DNA of 64,000 bases from SZUA-545 sp050297855 (GCA_050297855.1 JBNKTC010000008.1:62001-126000); one strand, 5' to 3'; positions 32,913 to 41,964 are shown, counted from the first letter of the stretch. Notes: a model not told the origin generated them from the sequence alone. Made by a program: numbers and translations.

Positions 32913-34103
32913 ATGAGAGTCTACCTGGATAACAACGCAACGACAAAACTGGACCCCCTGGTCCTGAAAAAAATGGAACCGTTTTTAAAAGAGTACTACG
33001 GCAACCCCAACTCCCTGCACACCTACGGGATGGAGGTACGTCCCTATCTCAACCAGGCGATGGGCGAGCTGTATGACTCCCTTAATGCCCCTGATGAAGA
33101 TGATATCCTCATCACCGGATGCGCCACCGAGAGTAATAATACGGTCCTTAAGGGGCTCTTTTTTAAAGAGATCCTGAAAAACCCGGAGAAGAACCACATC
33201 GTCACGACCAGCGTCGAGCACCCCGCGATCCACGATACGCTGCTCTTTTTGGAAAACTACGGCGTAGAGGTGACCTACCTCCCGGTCAACCACGACGGTG
33301 TCGTCGAAGCCTCCCAGGTCAAAGAGGCGATCACGGATAAGACCCTGCTGGTCAGCATGATGTGGGCCAATAACGAAACAGGGATGATCTTCCCGGTCGA
33401 AGAGGTCTCCGCCATCTGCCGGGAGGCGGGCGTGCTCTTTCACACCGATGCGGTCCAGGCGATCGGGAAGGTGCCGGTGGACCTGACAAAAGTCCCCGTC
33501 GACTACCTTACCTTCTCCGCCCACAAGTTCCACGGTCCCAAAGGGGTCGGCGGGCTGTACGTCAAAAAAGGGCGCCAGCTTCCCAACCTGCTCCACGGCG
33601 GCGAGCAGATGGGCGGTAAACGGGCCGGAACGCTTAACGTCGCAAGCATCATCGGGATGGGACTGGCCATGAAACAGGCGGTTTCCAATATCGACGTGAT
33701 GAACACCCATGTCCGCGCCCTGCGTGATCGACTGGAAGACGCCATCGCCAAGCTTCCCGACATGATCATCGTCGGGCCGCGCGATCAGCGTACACCCAAT
33801 ACGATCCTCGTCTCCGTACGGGGGATCGAAGGGGAGGCGATGATCTGGGACCTGAACCAGGCCGGGATCGCCGCATCCACGGGGAGCGCCTGTGCCAGCG
33901 AAGCCCTGGAGGCTAACCCGGTCATGAGCGCTATCGGCGAAGACGTGGAGCTGGCCCACACGGCCGTGCGCCTCTCCCTCTCACGCTTTACGACCGAAGA
34001 GGAGATCGATTATACGATAGAGAAGTTTGTCGCAGCGGTCGAGCGCCTGCGTAACATCTCCAGCTCCTACGCGTACCAGCCGGAAAAGATGCGTGCCAAC
34101 TGA
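32913..34103 (+). CDS. nifS: Cysteine desulfurase NifS
   Basis: PLP enzyme releasing sulfur from cysteine for nitrogenase clusters; 396 residues from MRVYLDNNATTKLD. PLP lysine K205 (SAHKFHGPKG) and active-site C327 (STGSACASEALE) are present. A start 42 bases upstream lies inside the hairpin and is rejected; AAAGGA serves the ATG at 32913. Placement in the operon supports NifS over IscS. No nifU in the window. Confidence 0.94.
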   Translation: MRVYLDNNATTKLDPLVLKKMEPFLKEYYGNPNSLHTYGMEVRPYLNQAMGELYDSLNAPDEDDILITGCATESNNTVLKGLFFKEILKNPEKNHIVTTSVEHPAIHDTLLFLENYGVEVTYLPVNHDGVVEASQVKEAITDKTLLVSMMWANNETGMIFPVEEVSAICREAGVLFHTDAVQAIGKVPVDLTKVPVDYLTFSAHKFHGPKGVGGLYVKKGRQLPNLLHGGEQMGGKRAGTLNVASIIGMGLAMKQAVSNIDVMNTHVRALRDRLEDAIAKLPDMIIVGPRDQRTPNTILVSVRGIEGEAMIWDLNQAGIAASTGSACASEALEANPVMSAIGEDVELAHTAVRLSLSRFTTEEEIDYTIEKFVAAVERLRNISSSYAYQPEKMRAN

Positions 34104-34710
34104 GATAACCCGGGAAGATTATAAGGAGAAGGCGCGGCTGATCTTCGATGTGAGCGATATCGCCCAGTTCGAGACCCTGCTCCGGGCGGAGAAGAAGGGC
34201 TCCTCGGCCAAGGCGCACTGGGCCAAGGTGAGCCCGCGGGTAATGACCCTATTCCAGGTGCTGATGGACCGGGACCTGACGGAGCTCGTGGCGGTGCTGG
34301 AGCTTTTCCCCGAATACATCGAGCTGGTGTGCGAGCACTTCCGCTACGCCTACAGCTACAACGAACAGACCGCCGATACCCGGGCGGCGTCGCGCCTGCT
34401 CTTTATCACCGAGCACTCCCACTCCAAGCAGTTCGTGCGTAACCTGCTGCGCAAACTGACAAAGATGTCGGAGATGGAGCTTAAGGAGCTGGACCGTTTT
34501 GTCCTGGAGCTGAAAGCCGGCGAGGGGCTGCACCCGATCATCCTCGATTTTTACTATCACGAGCTGGAGCATCGCCTCGAAGAGCTGGGCATCCACAAAC
34601 TCCAGCGGGCGGTGCTCCTGAAAAAAGGGGCTTTTTTAAAAAGCGACGTCGCCTACGACTTTGCCGCCGAGGACCGCGACAGCAACCTCGACATCCCCTA
34701 TATGCATTAG
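34093..34710 (+). CDS. Helical protein after nifS (paralogue of 54.2-kb gene)
   Basis: 205 residues with a probable GTG start 11 bases inside nifS (GGAAAAG upstream); the longer ATG frame overlaps nifS by 77 bases and reads as noise. Mostly helical; the core LFQVLMDRDLTELVAVLELFP matches LFRALADEDLSELIDVLKLYP in the gene at 54215, and both continue with a helical repeat-like region ending LHKLQRAVL / LHPLQKSVL. No known family. Possibly a scaffold for a nif enzyme (inference). Confidence 0.7.
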   Translation: MPTEITREDYKEKARLIFDVSDIAQFETLLRAEKKGSSAKAHWAKVSPRVMTLFQVLMDRDLTELVAVLELFPEYIELVCEHFRYAYSYNEQTADTRAASRLLFITEHSHSKQFVRNLLRKLTKMSEMELKELDRFVLELKAGEGLHPIILDFYYHELEHRLEELGIHKLQRAVLLKKGAFLKSDVAYDFAAEDRDSNLDIPYMH

Positions 34711-34736
34711 AACTTATCTCAATAATAGGAGGCATC

Positions 34737-35165
34737 ATGGAACTGGAAAAATGGATGGAATCAAAGGGCTACCTGATGGAAGATATCAACTTCCAGGGTG
34801 AGCATGGCTATACGGCACTCATGCGTGCGGCCAAGGACGGTGAGGAAGCGATCGTCCGCCAGATCCTGACCCTGGACGGCCTGGATCTTAACATCACCAA
34901 CGTCGACGGCAACAACGCCCTCTGGAACGGCTGCTTTGCCGACTCCGAACCGATCGTCCGGATGCTGATCGATGCGGGGATCGATATCGACGGCATTAAC
35001 GACAACGGTGTCACGGCGCTTATGTACACCGCCTCCGCCGGCAAGGAGGCGATGACCCGGATGCTGCTGGAGGCGGGGGCCGACCGCACCATCGCGAACG
35101 TCGACGGTTTTACGGCCCTGGACCTGGCTTCCACGCGTACCATCGTCAAGATGCTGCGCGCCTGA
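34737..35165 (+). CDS. Ankyrin-repeat protein
   Basis: 142 residues made of three to four ankyrin repeats: HGYTALMRAAKDGEEAIV, DGNNALWNGCFADSEPIV, NGVTALMYTASAGKEAM and a C-terminal DGFTALDLA. A binding module without a catalytic domain. AGGAGG upstream. Ankyrin proteins are seen in nif operons of several proteobacteria, partner unknown. Confidence 0.85.
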   Translation: MELEKWMESKGYLMEDINFQGEHGYTALMRAAKDGEEAIVRQILTLDGLDLNITNVDGNNALWNGCFADSEPIVRMLIDAGIDIDGINDNGVTALMYTASAGKEAMTRMLLEAGADRTIANVDGFTALDLASTRTIVKMLRA

Positions 35166-35171
35166 CGCCCT

Positions 35172-35474
35172 ATGACGCAGCAACGCTACCGGGAGCTCTT
35201 TGACGCCCACGGCCTCTGGATGTCCGATATCTACATGCTGGACGGTGAGAAACAGCACGAAGCGATTTTCGCCCTCTTTGACGAGGTCAGCGACGAGATG
35301 GTCAAGGATTCGCCCCTGAATGGGAAGTTTCCGGGGGAGTTTGTGGGAACGATGCGCCGCTATAACGCGGGGGATATCTATACCGTCACCCATTTTGACA
35401 ACGTCGCCCACCGCGCCTTTTACCTCAGCGACCTCTATGATATCCTGCAGCTGATCGGCCTCGGGCGCTGCTGA
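35172..35474 (+). CDS. Unknown 100-residue protein ending the nif operon
   Basis: MTQQRYRELFDAHGLW..., 6 bases after the ankyrin gene with no clear ribosome site, so probably coupled. Soluble, acidic, no motif recognised. It ends 10 bases before the convergent small gene. Confidence 0.6.
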   Translation: MTQQRYRELFDAHGLWMSDIYMLDGEKQHEAIFALFDEVSDEMVKDSPLNGKFPGEFVGTMRRYNAGDIYTVTHFDNVAHRAFYLSDLYDILQLIGLGRC

Positions 35475-35484
35475 ACAGGCGGCT

Positions 35485-35670
35485 TTAGGAGAGGCGGCTG
35501 TTTTCGGCGATGAGGAAGAGCTGGTCTTTGAGCTTGTTAAGCTCCCGGACGATGATATCTTTGCTCTCATCGCTTAGGACGAAGCGCTGGTCCATATACT
35601 CGAACAGGTTGTCGATATTGCCGTAGGTGGTCTTCATCACCTCTTCTTTGATCTTTGCTTCGATGGACAT
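35485..35670 (-). CDS. Small 61-residue helical protein
   Basis: MSIEAKIKEEVMKTTYGNID..., charged and helical, with AAAGG upstream of the ATG. Convergent with the nif operon. Amino-acid use looks like a real protein; no family recognised. Confidence 0.55.
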   Translation of the reverse strand: MSIEAKIKEEVMKTTYGNIDNLFEYMDQRFVLSDESKDIIVRELNKLKDQLFLIAENSRLS

Positions 35671-35815
35671 GGCGGGCCTTTTGGCTTAAAAGGTGCAACT
35701 TTCATACCTGCTTGTTTAAACAAACATTAAAAAAAACCGTCTGTTCCCGTTTGCACTGGATGCACTGCCTTTTGTTGTGGTAGGATAGTGCCAAAAAGAT
35801 CGCGGAAAAGAGCAG

Positions 35816-37495
35816 ATGCGGCAACACTTTCTTATTACCTTTTTGACAGCCTTGGCCTATTTCTTCTCCGCCAAAGCGGTCGCACCCCTCTCCCTGGTAG
35901 AATCCTCCAGTGTCTTTGCCGTCTGGCCGCCGACCGGCGTCGCCCTGTCGGTCCTGCTGCTTTACGGTTACCGATCATGGGCCGGGATCGCCCTGGGGGC
36001 GTTTTTCCTGAACATGACCCTCACCCCCTTTCTCCCGTCACTCCAGATCGCCGTGACCAATACCCTGGGGCCGCTTTTGGGCGCGTGGATCATCTTCCGT
36101 TTCGGCGGCGGGTATAACTTCTTTTCGTCATTGCGGAGTATGATCATCTTCTTTGTCGCCGTTACCGCCGCCTCGCTGGTGACCGCATGGGGCGGGAGTA
36201 CGACCCTGCTGCTCCACGGCTTTATCGGGATCACGGAGCACTTTACGGTCTCCTATACATGGTTCCTGGGTGACCTGATCGGCTTTTTGGTAATCACGCC
36301 CCTGGTCATCGCCGTCCGGCTGGAGTGTGTGAACCTCTTTTTTCGAAACAACTGGGGTGAAAGCCTGCTGATCCTCTTTTTTATCGTCGGGGGCGGGTTG
36401 GTCTTTTTCGGCCCGCTGGGCTTTTTCGACCAGGCGAAGTACCCCATCGCCTATATGTTTTTTATCCCGGTACTGTGGGCGAGCATCCGTTTCGGTGCGC
36501 TGGGCGGGAGCTTTTCGGTCGTGCTTACTTCCCTGATCGTCGTCGCGGGGACCGTCTACGGGTACGGCCCCTTTGTGCGCCCCGAGCCCAACGACACGCT
36601 GCTGCTGTTGCAGGGGTATGTCTGGTTCATGGGGGTGATCGCCTTTTTTGTCGCGACGATCCTTCGGCAAAAGGAGCTGATCCACAGCTCCCTGCTCCAG
36701 ACCCAGGATGAGCTCAAGGCGTCGCTGCTGACACTTAAAAAGTATCAGAAAGACCTGGAAAAGCAGGTCGAGGAGGAGCTGGCCAAACGGCGCGAGCAGG
36801 AGCGGATCATGATCCAGCAGTCCAAACTGGCGGCCATGGGCGAGATGGTGGGGATGATCGCCCACCAGTGGCGCCAGCCGCTTAACGCCCTGGGCCTCCA
36901 GATCCAGGATATCCAGGATGCGTACGAGTTTTCCGAACTCAACGAGGCGTATCTCAAAGAGTCGGTGGAGAGCTCCATGAAGCTGGTCGGGCATATGTCC
37001 TCGACCATCGATGATTTCCGGAATTTCTTCAAGCAGGACAAGTCCAAGCAGGTCTTTACGACCAGGGATATCATCGAGGGGGTCGAGACAGTGATCGGGG
37101 CAAGCCTCAAAAACAACACGATCAAGCTGCTCGTCTCCGAATCGGAACCGCTGGAGATCTACGGGTACCGGCATGAGTTCATGCAGGTGGTGCTCAATAT
37201 CGTCAACAACGCCAAAGACGCCCTTAAACGTTCCCGGCGAAAAGACAAATGGATCCGAATCGAGTGGGACAAGACCCCGCAGGGGAAAATCCGCATGGTG
37301 ATCACGGACAACGGCGGCGGGATCCCCGAAGCGATCCTCGACAAGATCTACGACCCCTACTTTTCGACCAAAGATACGGGACACGGGACCGGGATCGGGC
37401 TCTATATGTCCAAGATGATCATCGAACGGCATATGCACGGAAGGCTGAAAGAAGAGAACACGGACGAGGGTGTCCGGTTTATTATCGAAGTGTGA
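35816..37495 (+). CDS. MASE1-domain sensor histidine kinase
   Basis: 559 residues. Eight or so membrane helices (about 1-290) form a MASE1 sensor (VFAVWPPTGVALSVLLLYG is typical). A coiled coil (about 295-340) leads to the H-box MIAHQWRQPLNALG and HATPase (NIVNNAKDAL, DNGGGI, GTGIGLYMSK). No receiver domain. Fourth orphan kinase in 17 kb. The C-terminal kinase part is close in sequence to the haem-sensor kinase at 20.1 kb. Confidence 0.92.
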   Translation: MRQHFLITFLTALAYFFSAKAVAPLSLVESSSVFAVWPPTGVALSVLLLYGYRSWAGIALGAFFLNMTLTPFLPSLQIAVTNTLGPLLGAWIIFRFGGGYNFFSSLRSMIIFFVAVTAASLVTAWGGSTTLLLHGFIGITEHFTVSYTWFLGDLIGFLVITPLVIAVRLECVNLFFRNNWGESLLILFFIVGGGLVFFGPLGFFDQAKYPIAYMFFIPVLWASIRFGALGGSFSVVLTSLIVVAGTVYGYGPFVRPEPNDTLLLLQGYVWFMGVIAFFVATILRQKELIHSSLLQTQDELKASLLTLKKYQKDLEKQVEEELAKRREQERIMIQQSKLAAMGEMVGMIAHQWRQPLNALGLQIQDIQDAYEFSELNEAYLKESVESSMKLVGHMSSTIDDFRNFFKQDKSKQVFTTRDIIEGVETVIGASLKNNTIKLLVSESEPLEIYGYRHEFMQVVLNIVNNAKDALKRSRRKDKWIRIEWDKTPQGKIRMVITDNGGGIPEAILDKIYDPYFSTKDTGHGTGIGLYMSKMIIERHMHGRLKEENTDEGVRFIIEV

Positions 37496-37514
37496 GTAAA
37501 GGATAAAAAGATAT

Positions 37515-38285
37515 ATGTCAATCGAAGTCATCTCATGGAACGTCAACGGCATCCGGGCTGTCGCCAATAAAAACGGGTTTGAATGGGTGGACGAACGCGC
37601 CCCCGATATCCTCTGCCTGCAGGAGATCAAGGCACTCCCCGAGCAGATCCCGGATGGGCTTTTCGGGACGGAGTTCCTCCACCGCGCCGTCAACTCGGCC
37701 GAGCGCAAAGGGTACTCCGGTACGGCGACCTTTTCGCAGCTGAACCCTGCAAGCGTCGAGACCCGTCCCGAGATCGACATCGAAAACGAAGGCCGTATCA
37801 TCGAGCAGGACTTCGGCGACTTCGTCCTCTTTAACGTCTACTTCCCCAACGGCCAGAAGGACGAGGAGCGGCTGGCCTACAAGATGAAGTTCTACGACGA
37901 CTTCCTGGCCCACTGCAATGCCCTGAGAGAGCAGGGCAAGTCCATCGTCATCGGCGGCGACGTCAACACGGCCCACAAACCAATCGACCTTAAAAACCCC
38001 AAGTCCAACGAAAAGACCTCCGGCTTCCTCCCCGAAGAGCGCGCCTGGATCGATAAGCTGATCGAAAACGGCTACGTCGACACCTTCCGCTACGTCCACG
38101 GCGACAAAGAGCACGAATACAGCTGGTGGTCCTACCGCTTTAACGCCCGGATGGACAACGCCGGATGGCGGATCGACTACTTCTTCATCTCCGAGGACCT
38201 CACCGAATACCTCGAAGACGCCTTCATCCTCCAGGATATCGAAGGTTCCGACCACTGCCCGGTGGGGATTAGACTAGCATTTTAA
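37515..38285 (+). CDS. xth: Exodeoxyribonuclease III / AP endonuclease
   Basis: Base-excision repair enzyme cutting 5' of abasic sites; 256 residues. Motifs: SWNVNGIRAV (N9), LQEIKA (E), NVYFPNG (Y), GGDVNTAH (D, N), and the terminal GSDHCPVGI (D, H). 19 bases after the MASE1 kinase. Confidence 0.93.
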   Translation: MSIEVISWNVNGIRAVANKNGFEWVDERAPDILCLQEIKALPEQIPDGLFGTEFLHRAVNSAERKGYSGTATFSQLNPASVETRPEIDIENEGRIIEQDFGDFVLFNVYFPNGQKDEERLAYKMKFYDDFLAHCNALREQGKSIVIGGDVNTAHKPIDLKNPKSNEKTSGFLPEERAWIDKLIENGYVDTFRYVHGDKEHEYSWWSYRFNARMDNAGWRIDYFFISEDLTEYLEDAFILQDIEGSDHCPVGIRLAF

Positions 38286-38332
38286 TTTAGTAGGTTTTTT
38301 TGTATAATGTATGGAATTGTAAGGAGCTGTAA

Positions 38333-38563
38333 ATGCATACTCTGACTTTGGAAGTCCAGGAAAACATCCTGGAAAAGTTTCGTGCTTTTCTCGAAACCCT
38401 TCCCAATAATTCCGTCAATGTAGTGGATGATATTGACGAAAAGTTGCTAGCCGAACGCAGGCGGGAAGTCGCCGATATTATCGAACGTGTCGATAACGGC
38501 AGTGAAGCACTCCATGATTTAGATTCCGTGATGAGAGAGATAAAAGTCGCACACAAAGCCTAA
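38333..38563 (+). CDS. Antitoxin of a ParE-type module
   Basis: 76 residues: MHTLTLEVQENILEKFRAFL, then a charged helix LLAERRREVADIIERVDNG. Size and place 2 bases before a ParE-like toxin identify it as the antitoxin; the fold class is not certain. Confidence 0.7.
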   Translation: MHTLTLEVQENILEKFRAFLETLPNNSVNVVDDIDEKLLAERRREVADIIERVDNGSEALHDLDSVMREIKVAHKA

Positions 38564-38565
38564 GT

Positions 38566-38850
38566 GTGACGATATTTTTCACCGCTACAGCCAAAAATGA
38601 CCTCCATACCATCAACGATTTTATCGCCGCCGACAAACCTGTGGCTGCTACCGAGTTTTTAGACGAACTCCTTACCCGTATCGAATTTCTCAAAGCCAAT
38701 CCGCTCCAATGTCGCAAATCTTATTATTCCGATAAGCCCAACGTCAGAGACCTGGTTTTTCGAGGGTATACTATCGTCTACCCGGTCAAAGCTGACGTGA
38801 TTGAGATTTTAAAGATATTCAATCAGAACAGACCGGGGGAGATCAAATAG
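38566..38850 (+). CDS. RelE/ParE-family toxin
   Basis: 94 residues, GTG start immediately after the antitoxin stop. The ParE pattern is clear: ATAKNDLHTINDFIA, FLDELLTRIEFLKANP, then VRDLVFRGYTIVYPVKADVIEILKIF. ParE members inhibit gyrase and RelE members cut mRNA; the target here is not known. Confidence 0.82.
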   Translation: MTIFFTATAKNDLHTINDFIAADKPVAATEFLDELLTRIEFLKANPLQCRKSYYSDKPNVRDLVFRGYTIVYPVKADVIEILKIFNQNRPGEIK

Positions 38851-38854
38851 TAAA

Positions 38855-39241
38855 ATGAAAACAAATCGAACCTCGTATGAGCGAGACAGCACGGGCGAAC
38901 ACGCCGAACTCTTCCTAAAAGTACGGGACTACATCAAAACCTGCATCGGCAACGACGCCAAGGAAAAACACAGCGCAAACATCACGACGCTGCGCTCCAA
39001 AGAGGGCGGCTTCTGCTATATCCGGGTCAAAGACGACTATATCCACATCGGCTGGCTTAGGGGCCGCCATCTCCCCGATCCTTACAACCTGCTCTTCGGC
39101 AAAGCCAAAACCATCCGCGGCCAGAAAGTCCACAAACTGGACAAACCCACACGCGACGCCATCAGACACTATGTCCATGAGACGCTGATGTTTCTCTTCG
39201 AGCACAATGCGCTGCTGGAGTTGAGGAATAAACGGAGATAG
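38855..39241 (+). CDS. DUF1801-like protein, copy A
   Basis: 128 residues. Core YIRVKDDYIHIGWLRGRHLPDP followed by LLFGKAKTIRG fits DUF1801 (usual form: fRGAeLpDPegLL-GtGK-mR). It starts 4 bases after the toxin. A copy differing at only about 13 positions lies at 41965-42351 behind a different toxin-antitoxin pair. Function unknown. Confidence 0.75.
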   Translation: MKTNRTSYERDSTGEHAELFLKVRDYIKTCIGNDAKEKHSANITTLRSKEGGFCYIRVKDDYIHIGWLRGRHLPDPYNLLFGKAKTIRGQKVHKLDKPTRDAIRHYVHETLMFLFEHNALLELRNKRR

Positions 39242-39406
39242 GGAATTATCCTCTTGTAGTCCCAATTTTTGAGGCATAAAACTTTAAATTCGACACTTCC
39301 CCAATTAACATTAATAAAATATTAATTAAATTATTTATTAAGTTTTATATTAAATTAAACATATATTCATACAATATTTATCTATCTTAAATTAAAAGGA
39401 GTTCTC

Positions 39407-39574
39407 GTGTTTAGAAAATCAATCTTTGCGGTCAGCCCTATGCTGGCTTTTTCCGTAGGTTCACAAGCTTTCGATAACGATCTCCTGGCATTTGCCACTG
39501 ACAATGCCGTAAACGGTACGGCTTTTGAGCTTTCCAAAGAGGAGAGTCGTAAAGTGTATAGGAGATACCTATGA
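39407..39574 (+). CDS. Small secreted 55-residue protein
   Basis: GTG start with AAAAGGAG five bases upstream; MFRKSIFAVSPMLAFSVGSQA is a signal peptide with an A-x-A-like cut, leaving a mature peptide of about 34 residues. The stop overlaps the ATG of the lipoprotein gene (CTATGA). First of a three-gene exported cassette. Confidence 0.6.
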   Translation: MFRKSIFAVSPMLAFSVGSQAFDNDLLAFATDNAVNGTAFELSKEESRKVYRRYL

Positions 39575-40068
39575 AAAAATCTATTCACTTTTGTTGTTCC
39601 TTGCTAATGTTTCCTTTATTGCTCGGGTGTTCAGGTGATCTAGATGGTCTACCGGCTGATCCGGGTGAGGCGGGCAAAAAAACCCTCGAAGGCATCGACT
39701 CCGACAATGACGGCGTACGGGACGATATTCAGCGATATATCGCTATCGAATATCCCGATTCGGAGAAAATAAGACGGGTACTTACGGACAAGGCAAAAGC
39801 CGATCAGGCATTTATCCTGAATGCGGATGACAGGGAGAAGGTCCTGGAAGCAAATACGGAACAGGGTAAAGCAATTGACTGTTTGTGGTATATCGATCCT
39901 GAGACGGCAAGTACTAACTATAAAAAACTCAAAGCCCAAGTGCTCAATACCGAGGAAAGAATCAGGGCATGGATCAAAGCCGATTCCCAATTGGGAGGCA
40001 TGACCTTTAGCGTGCCGCTCGACGGAAAGGCACAATGCACCTTCGATCCCGATCAGATGGAGAATTAG
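39571..40068 (+). CDS. Lipoprotein with a calcium-type DxDxDG loop
   Basis: 165 residues; signal peptide with lipobox LLLGC (C20). DSDNDGVRDD (about 43-52) is a thrombospondin-3-like calcium loop. The rest is helical; two more cysteines (about 103, 159). Overlaps the upstream small gene, 8 bases from the lipase-like gene. Confidence 0.7.
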   Translation: MKKSIHFCCSLLMFPLLLGCSGDLDGLPADPGEAGKKTLEGIDSDNDGVRDDIQRYIAIEYPDSEKIRRVLTDKAKADQAFILNADDREKVLEANTEQGKAIDCLWYIDPETASTNYKKLKAQVLNTEERIRAWIKADSQLGGMTFSVPLDGKAQCTFDPDQMEN

Positions 40069-40076
40069 GAGATACC

Positions 40077-41147
40077 ATGAAAAAGATAATTCTAATATGT
40101 CTGCTGGCTTTGTTTTCAACAAACGCTTTTGCTGAAAATTGTTCCGTTTCCGAAAGAAAACTGGCGATTTATTTCAGCAATGGGATGTTTAACGATCAAA
40201 ATGATGCTCGCAGTTCGCTAAAGGCTCTTATGGACACAACTGTACCCCATCTACAAGCCCAAGGCTATACCCTGAATTACGATATTGCCTATAACCAAAA
40301 CGAAGAGTGGTATTATCAGATTTTGGAGGTTTTCAGGCAGAGAGAACTGGAAGAATGGTCGTTATTCTACCGTTGGTTGAGTGCTTTGGAGGTAGCCCCA
40401 GACTGGTTCCAGGAGGCTATGAAGTCTACCACGCAGTCAATTGAATCTTACAATTATGTCGTGGATGAGGACTTACAAAACCATATTGCCAAATACAAAT
40501 CAGAGATACAAAGCTGTAAGAGATTATTAATTGTCGCGCATTCCCAGGGAAACTTTTACGCCAATAGTGCCTGGGACGCGATTTATCAGGGGAAGATAGA
40601 TTCAGAGAAATACTACATGAACCGTTTCCCGAATATTGGTTTGTTTTCGGTAGCCACACCTGCGGGACATGTGGGAGATTGGTTATTAACTCTTGACGAT
40701 CACAAACCGATAACGCGTTATGTAACTTCGAGTAATGACTGGGTGATCAATGCGGTAAGAGCACTGGGGTATACGGTACTCCCTGCAACGCATACCAACA
40801 CCCATGATGATGCCGACTGGAAACATCACTCCTTTGCGGATTCTTACCTGAACGGCGATGTAACCGGTTCGGTTTTGACTCAGGGGATACAGGATATTGT
40901 CGGCAGGTTGGAGACACTCCCTTTTGACCGGACAGCACTTGAATCATCCTCCCTGAAGTCTGTGGGATATCTACCCGAATCAAAAATACTGGAAGCAGAG
41001 TTTGTCAGCGACGGAAGCATCTACAGATATTACGACGTACCACAAACAACTTACGATGGATTGATGGCTGCAGATTCACACGGCAGTTATTTTTACTCGA
41101 ATATCCGAACAAGTTTTACGTATAAAAAAGTCTATGACGGTATATAG
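40077..41147 (+). CDS. Secreted lipase-like hydrolase with C-terminal KTSC domain
   Basis: 356 residues from MKKIILICLLALFSTNAFA (signal peptide; AGGAGATACC upstream). The middle has an alpha/beta-hydrolase nucleophile elbow AHSQGN (S156) with candidate D and H further on (TNTHDDADWKHH). From about 291 to 352 is a KTSC domain: SVGYLPESKILEAEF, YRYYDVP, ADSHGSYF, IR. KTSC usually stands alone or with nucleic-acid domains, so the fusion is unusual. Confidence 0.7.
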   Translation: MKKIILICLLALFSTNAFAENCSVSERKLAIYFSNGMFNDQNDARSSLKALMDTTVPHLQAQGYTLNYDIAYNQNEEWYYQILEVFRQRELEEWSLFYRWLSALEVAPDWFQEAMKSTTQSIESYNYVVDEDLQNHIAKYKSEIQSCKRLLIVAHSQGNFYANSAWDAIYQGKIDSEKYYMNRFPNIGLFSVATPAGHVGDWLLTLDDHKPITRYVTSSNDWVINAVRALGYTVLPATHTNTHDDADWKHHSFADSYLNGDVTGSVLTQGIQDIVGRLETLPFDRTALESSSLKSVGYLPESKILEAEFVSDGSIYRYYDVPQTTYDGLMAADSHGSYFYSNIRTSFTYKKVYDGI

Positions 41148-41245
41148 CCCTAACAAGGCACTCCCCCTGACCACTGCACATAGGGATATGGTTGGGGTTT
41201 TAGAGAACACTTTACAACTACGACACTTAGTGGTATACTTCCTAT

Positions 41246-41626
41246 ATGAATAGAGTATTTAAGACCCGTTATTTCAACCGTTGGATGCGAAAAACGGAAT
41301 TAACCGATAAAACGTTATGCGATGCGGTGACGGAAATGAAATCGGGTCTTATCGATGCAGACCTGGGCGGCGGGGTTGTCAAAAAACGTGTAGCCGTTCC
41401 CGGTCGGGGTAAAAGCGGAAGTACAAGGACACTTCTGGCAACCAATAAGGATGACCGTTGGTTTTTTGTGTTCGGCTTCGAGAAGAGCGAACGAGGCAAC
41501 ATCAGCTCCAAAGAGCTTGAAGCCCTGCAAAAAATCGCAGCGGATTATCTGGCCCTGGGCGATATCGATCTGGAAGTCCTTGTAAAAAACCATTCTGTAG
41601 AGGAGATATGCAATGAGCAAGAATAA
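41246..41626 (+). CDS. RelE/HigB-type toxin
   Basis: 126 residues of the type II RelE/HigB-2 group: MNRVFKTRYFNRWMRK, GGGVVKKRVAVPGRGKSGSTR, WFFVFGFEKSERGNI are family marks. Probable ribosome-dependent mRNA nuclease. Toxin first, antitoxin second, as in higBA. Overlaps the antitoxin by 14 bases. Confidence 0.85.
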   Translation: MNRVFKTRYFNRWMRKTELTDKTLCDAVTEMKSGLIDADLGGGVVKKRVAVPGRGKSGSTRTLLATNKDDRWFFVFGFEKSERGNISSKELEALQKIAADYLALGDIDLEVLVKNHSVEEICNEQE

Positions 41627-41927
41627 AAGCCGAATTCTTGATGCGGTACATGAGAGTGCAGCTGATCTTCATGCCGCCGGTTTTATCGATAAACGCCGGA
41701 TGCAGGAGTACGACCTTTTACGCCATGATGAAATTCCCGATTATTCGGCGGAAAAAATCAAAAGTCTTAGAGAACGTTACCGGATCAGCCAGGCAGTTTT
41801 GGCATCGCTGCTAAATATCAGCCTTTCGACGATTCGCCAGTGGGAGGCGGGTGACAAACACCCCAGCGGCCCCTCAAAAAAACTTCTCAATCTACTTGAC
41901 CGCAAGGGATTAGAAGCGGTGGCCTGA
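41613..41927 (+). CDS. HigA-type XRE antitoxin
   Basis: 104 residues; C-terminal HTH RYRISQAVLASLLNISLSTIRQWEAGDKHP is typical of HigA-2/XRE antitoxins that repress their own operon. N-terminal helix binds the toxin. Confidence 0.87.
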   Translation: MSKNKSRILDAVHESAADLHAAGFIDKRRMQEYDLLRHDEIPDYSAEKIKSLRERYRISQAVLASLLNISLSTIRQWEAGDKHPSGPSKKLLNLLDRKGLEAVA

Positions 41928-41964
41928 TGGAGCGCCCGTTAGTGTTTCGTCTACTGGTAAAACA

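Noticed and set aside
34027..34092. ATG start for the protein after nifS
   Set aside because: The 22 extra residues are a shadow of nifS codons; the GTG at 34093 starts the recognisable protein.
36128..37801. 557-residue minus-strand frame
   Set aside because: Antisense to the MASE1 kinase and the start of xth; composition (runs of D, H, R, Q) is that of a shadow frame.
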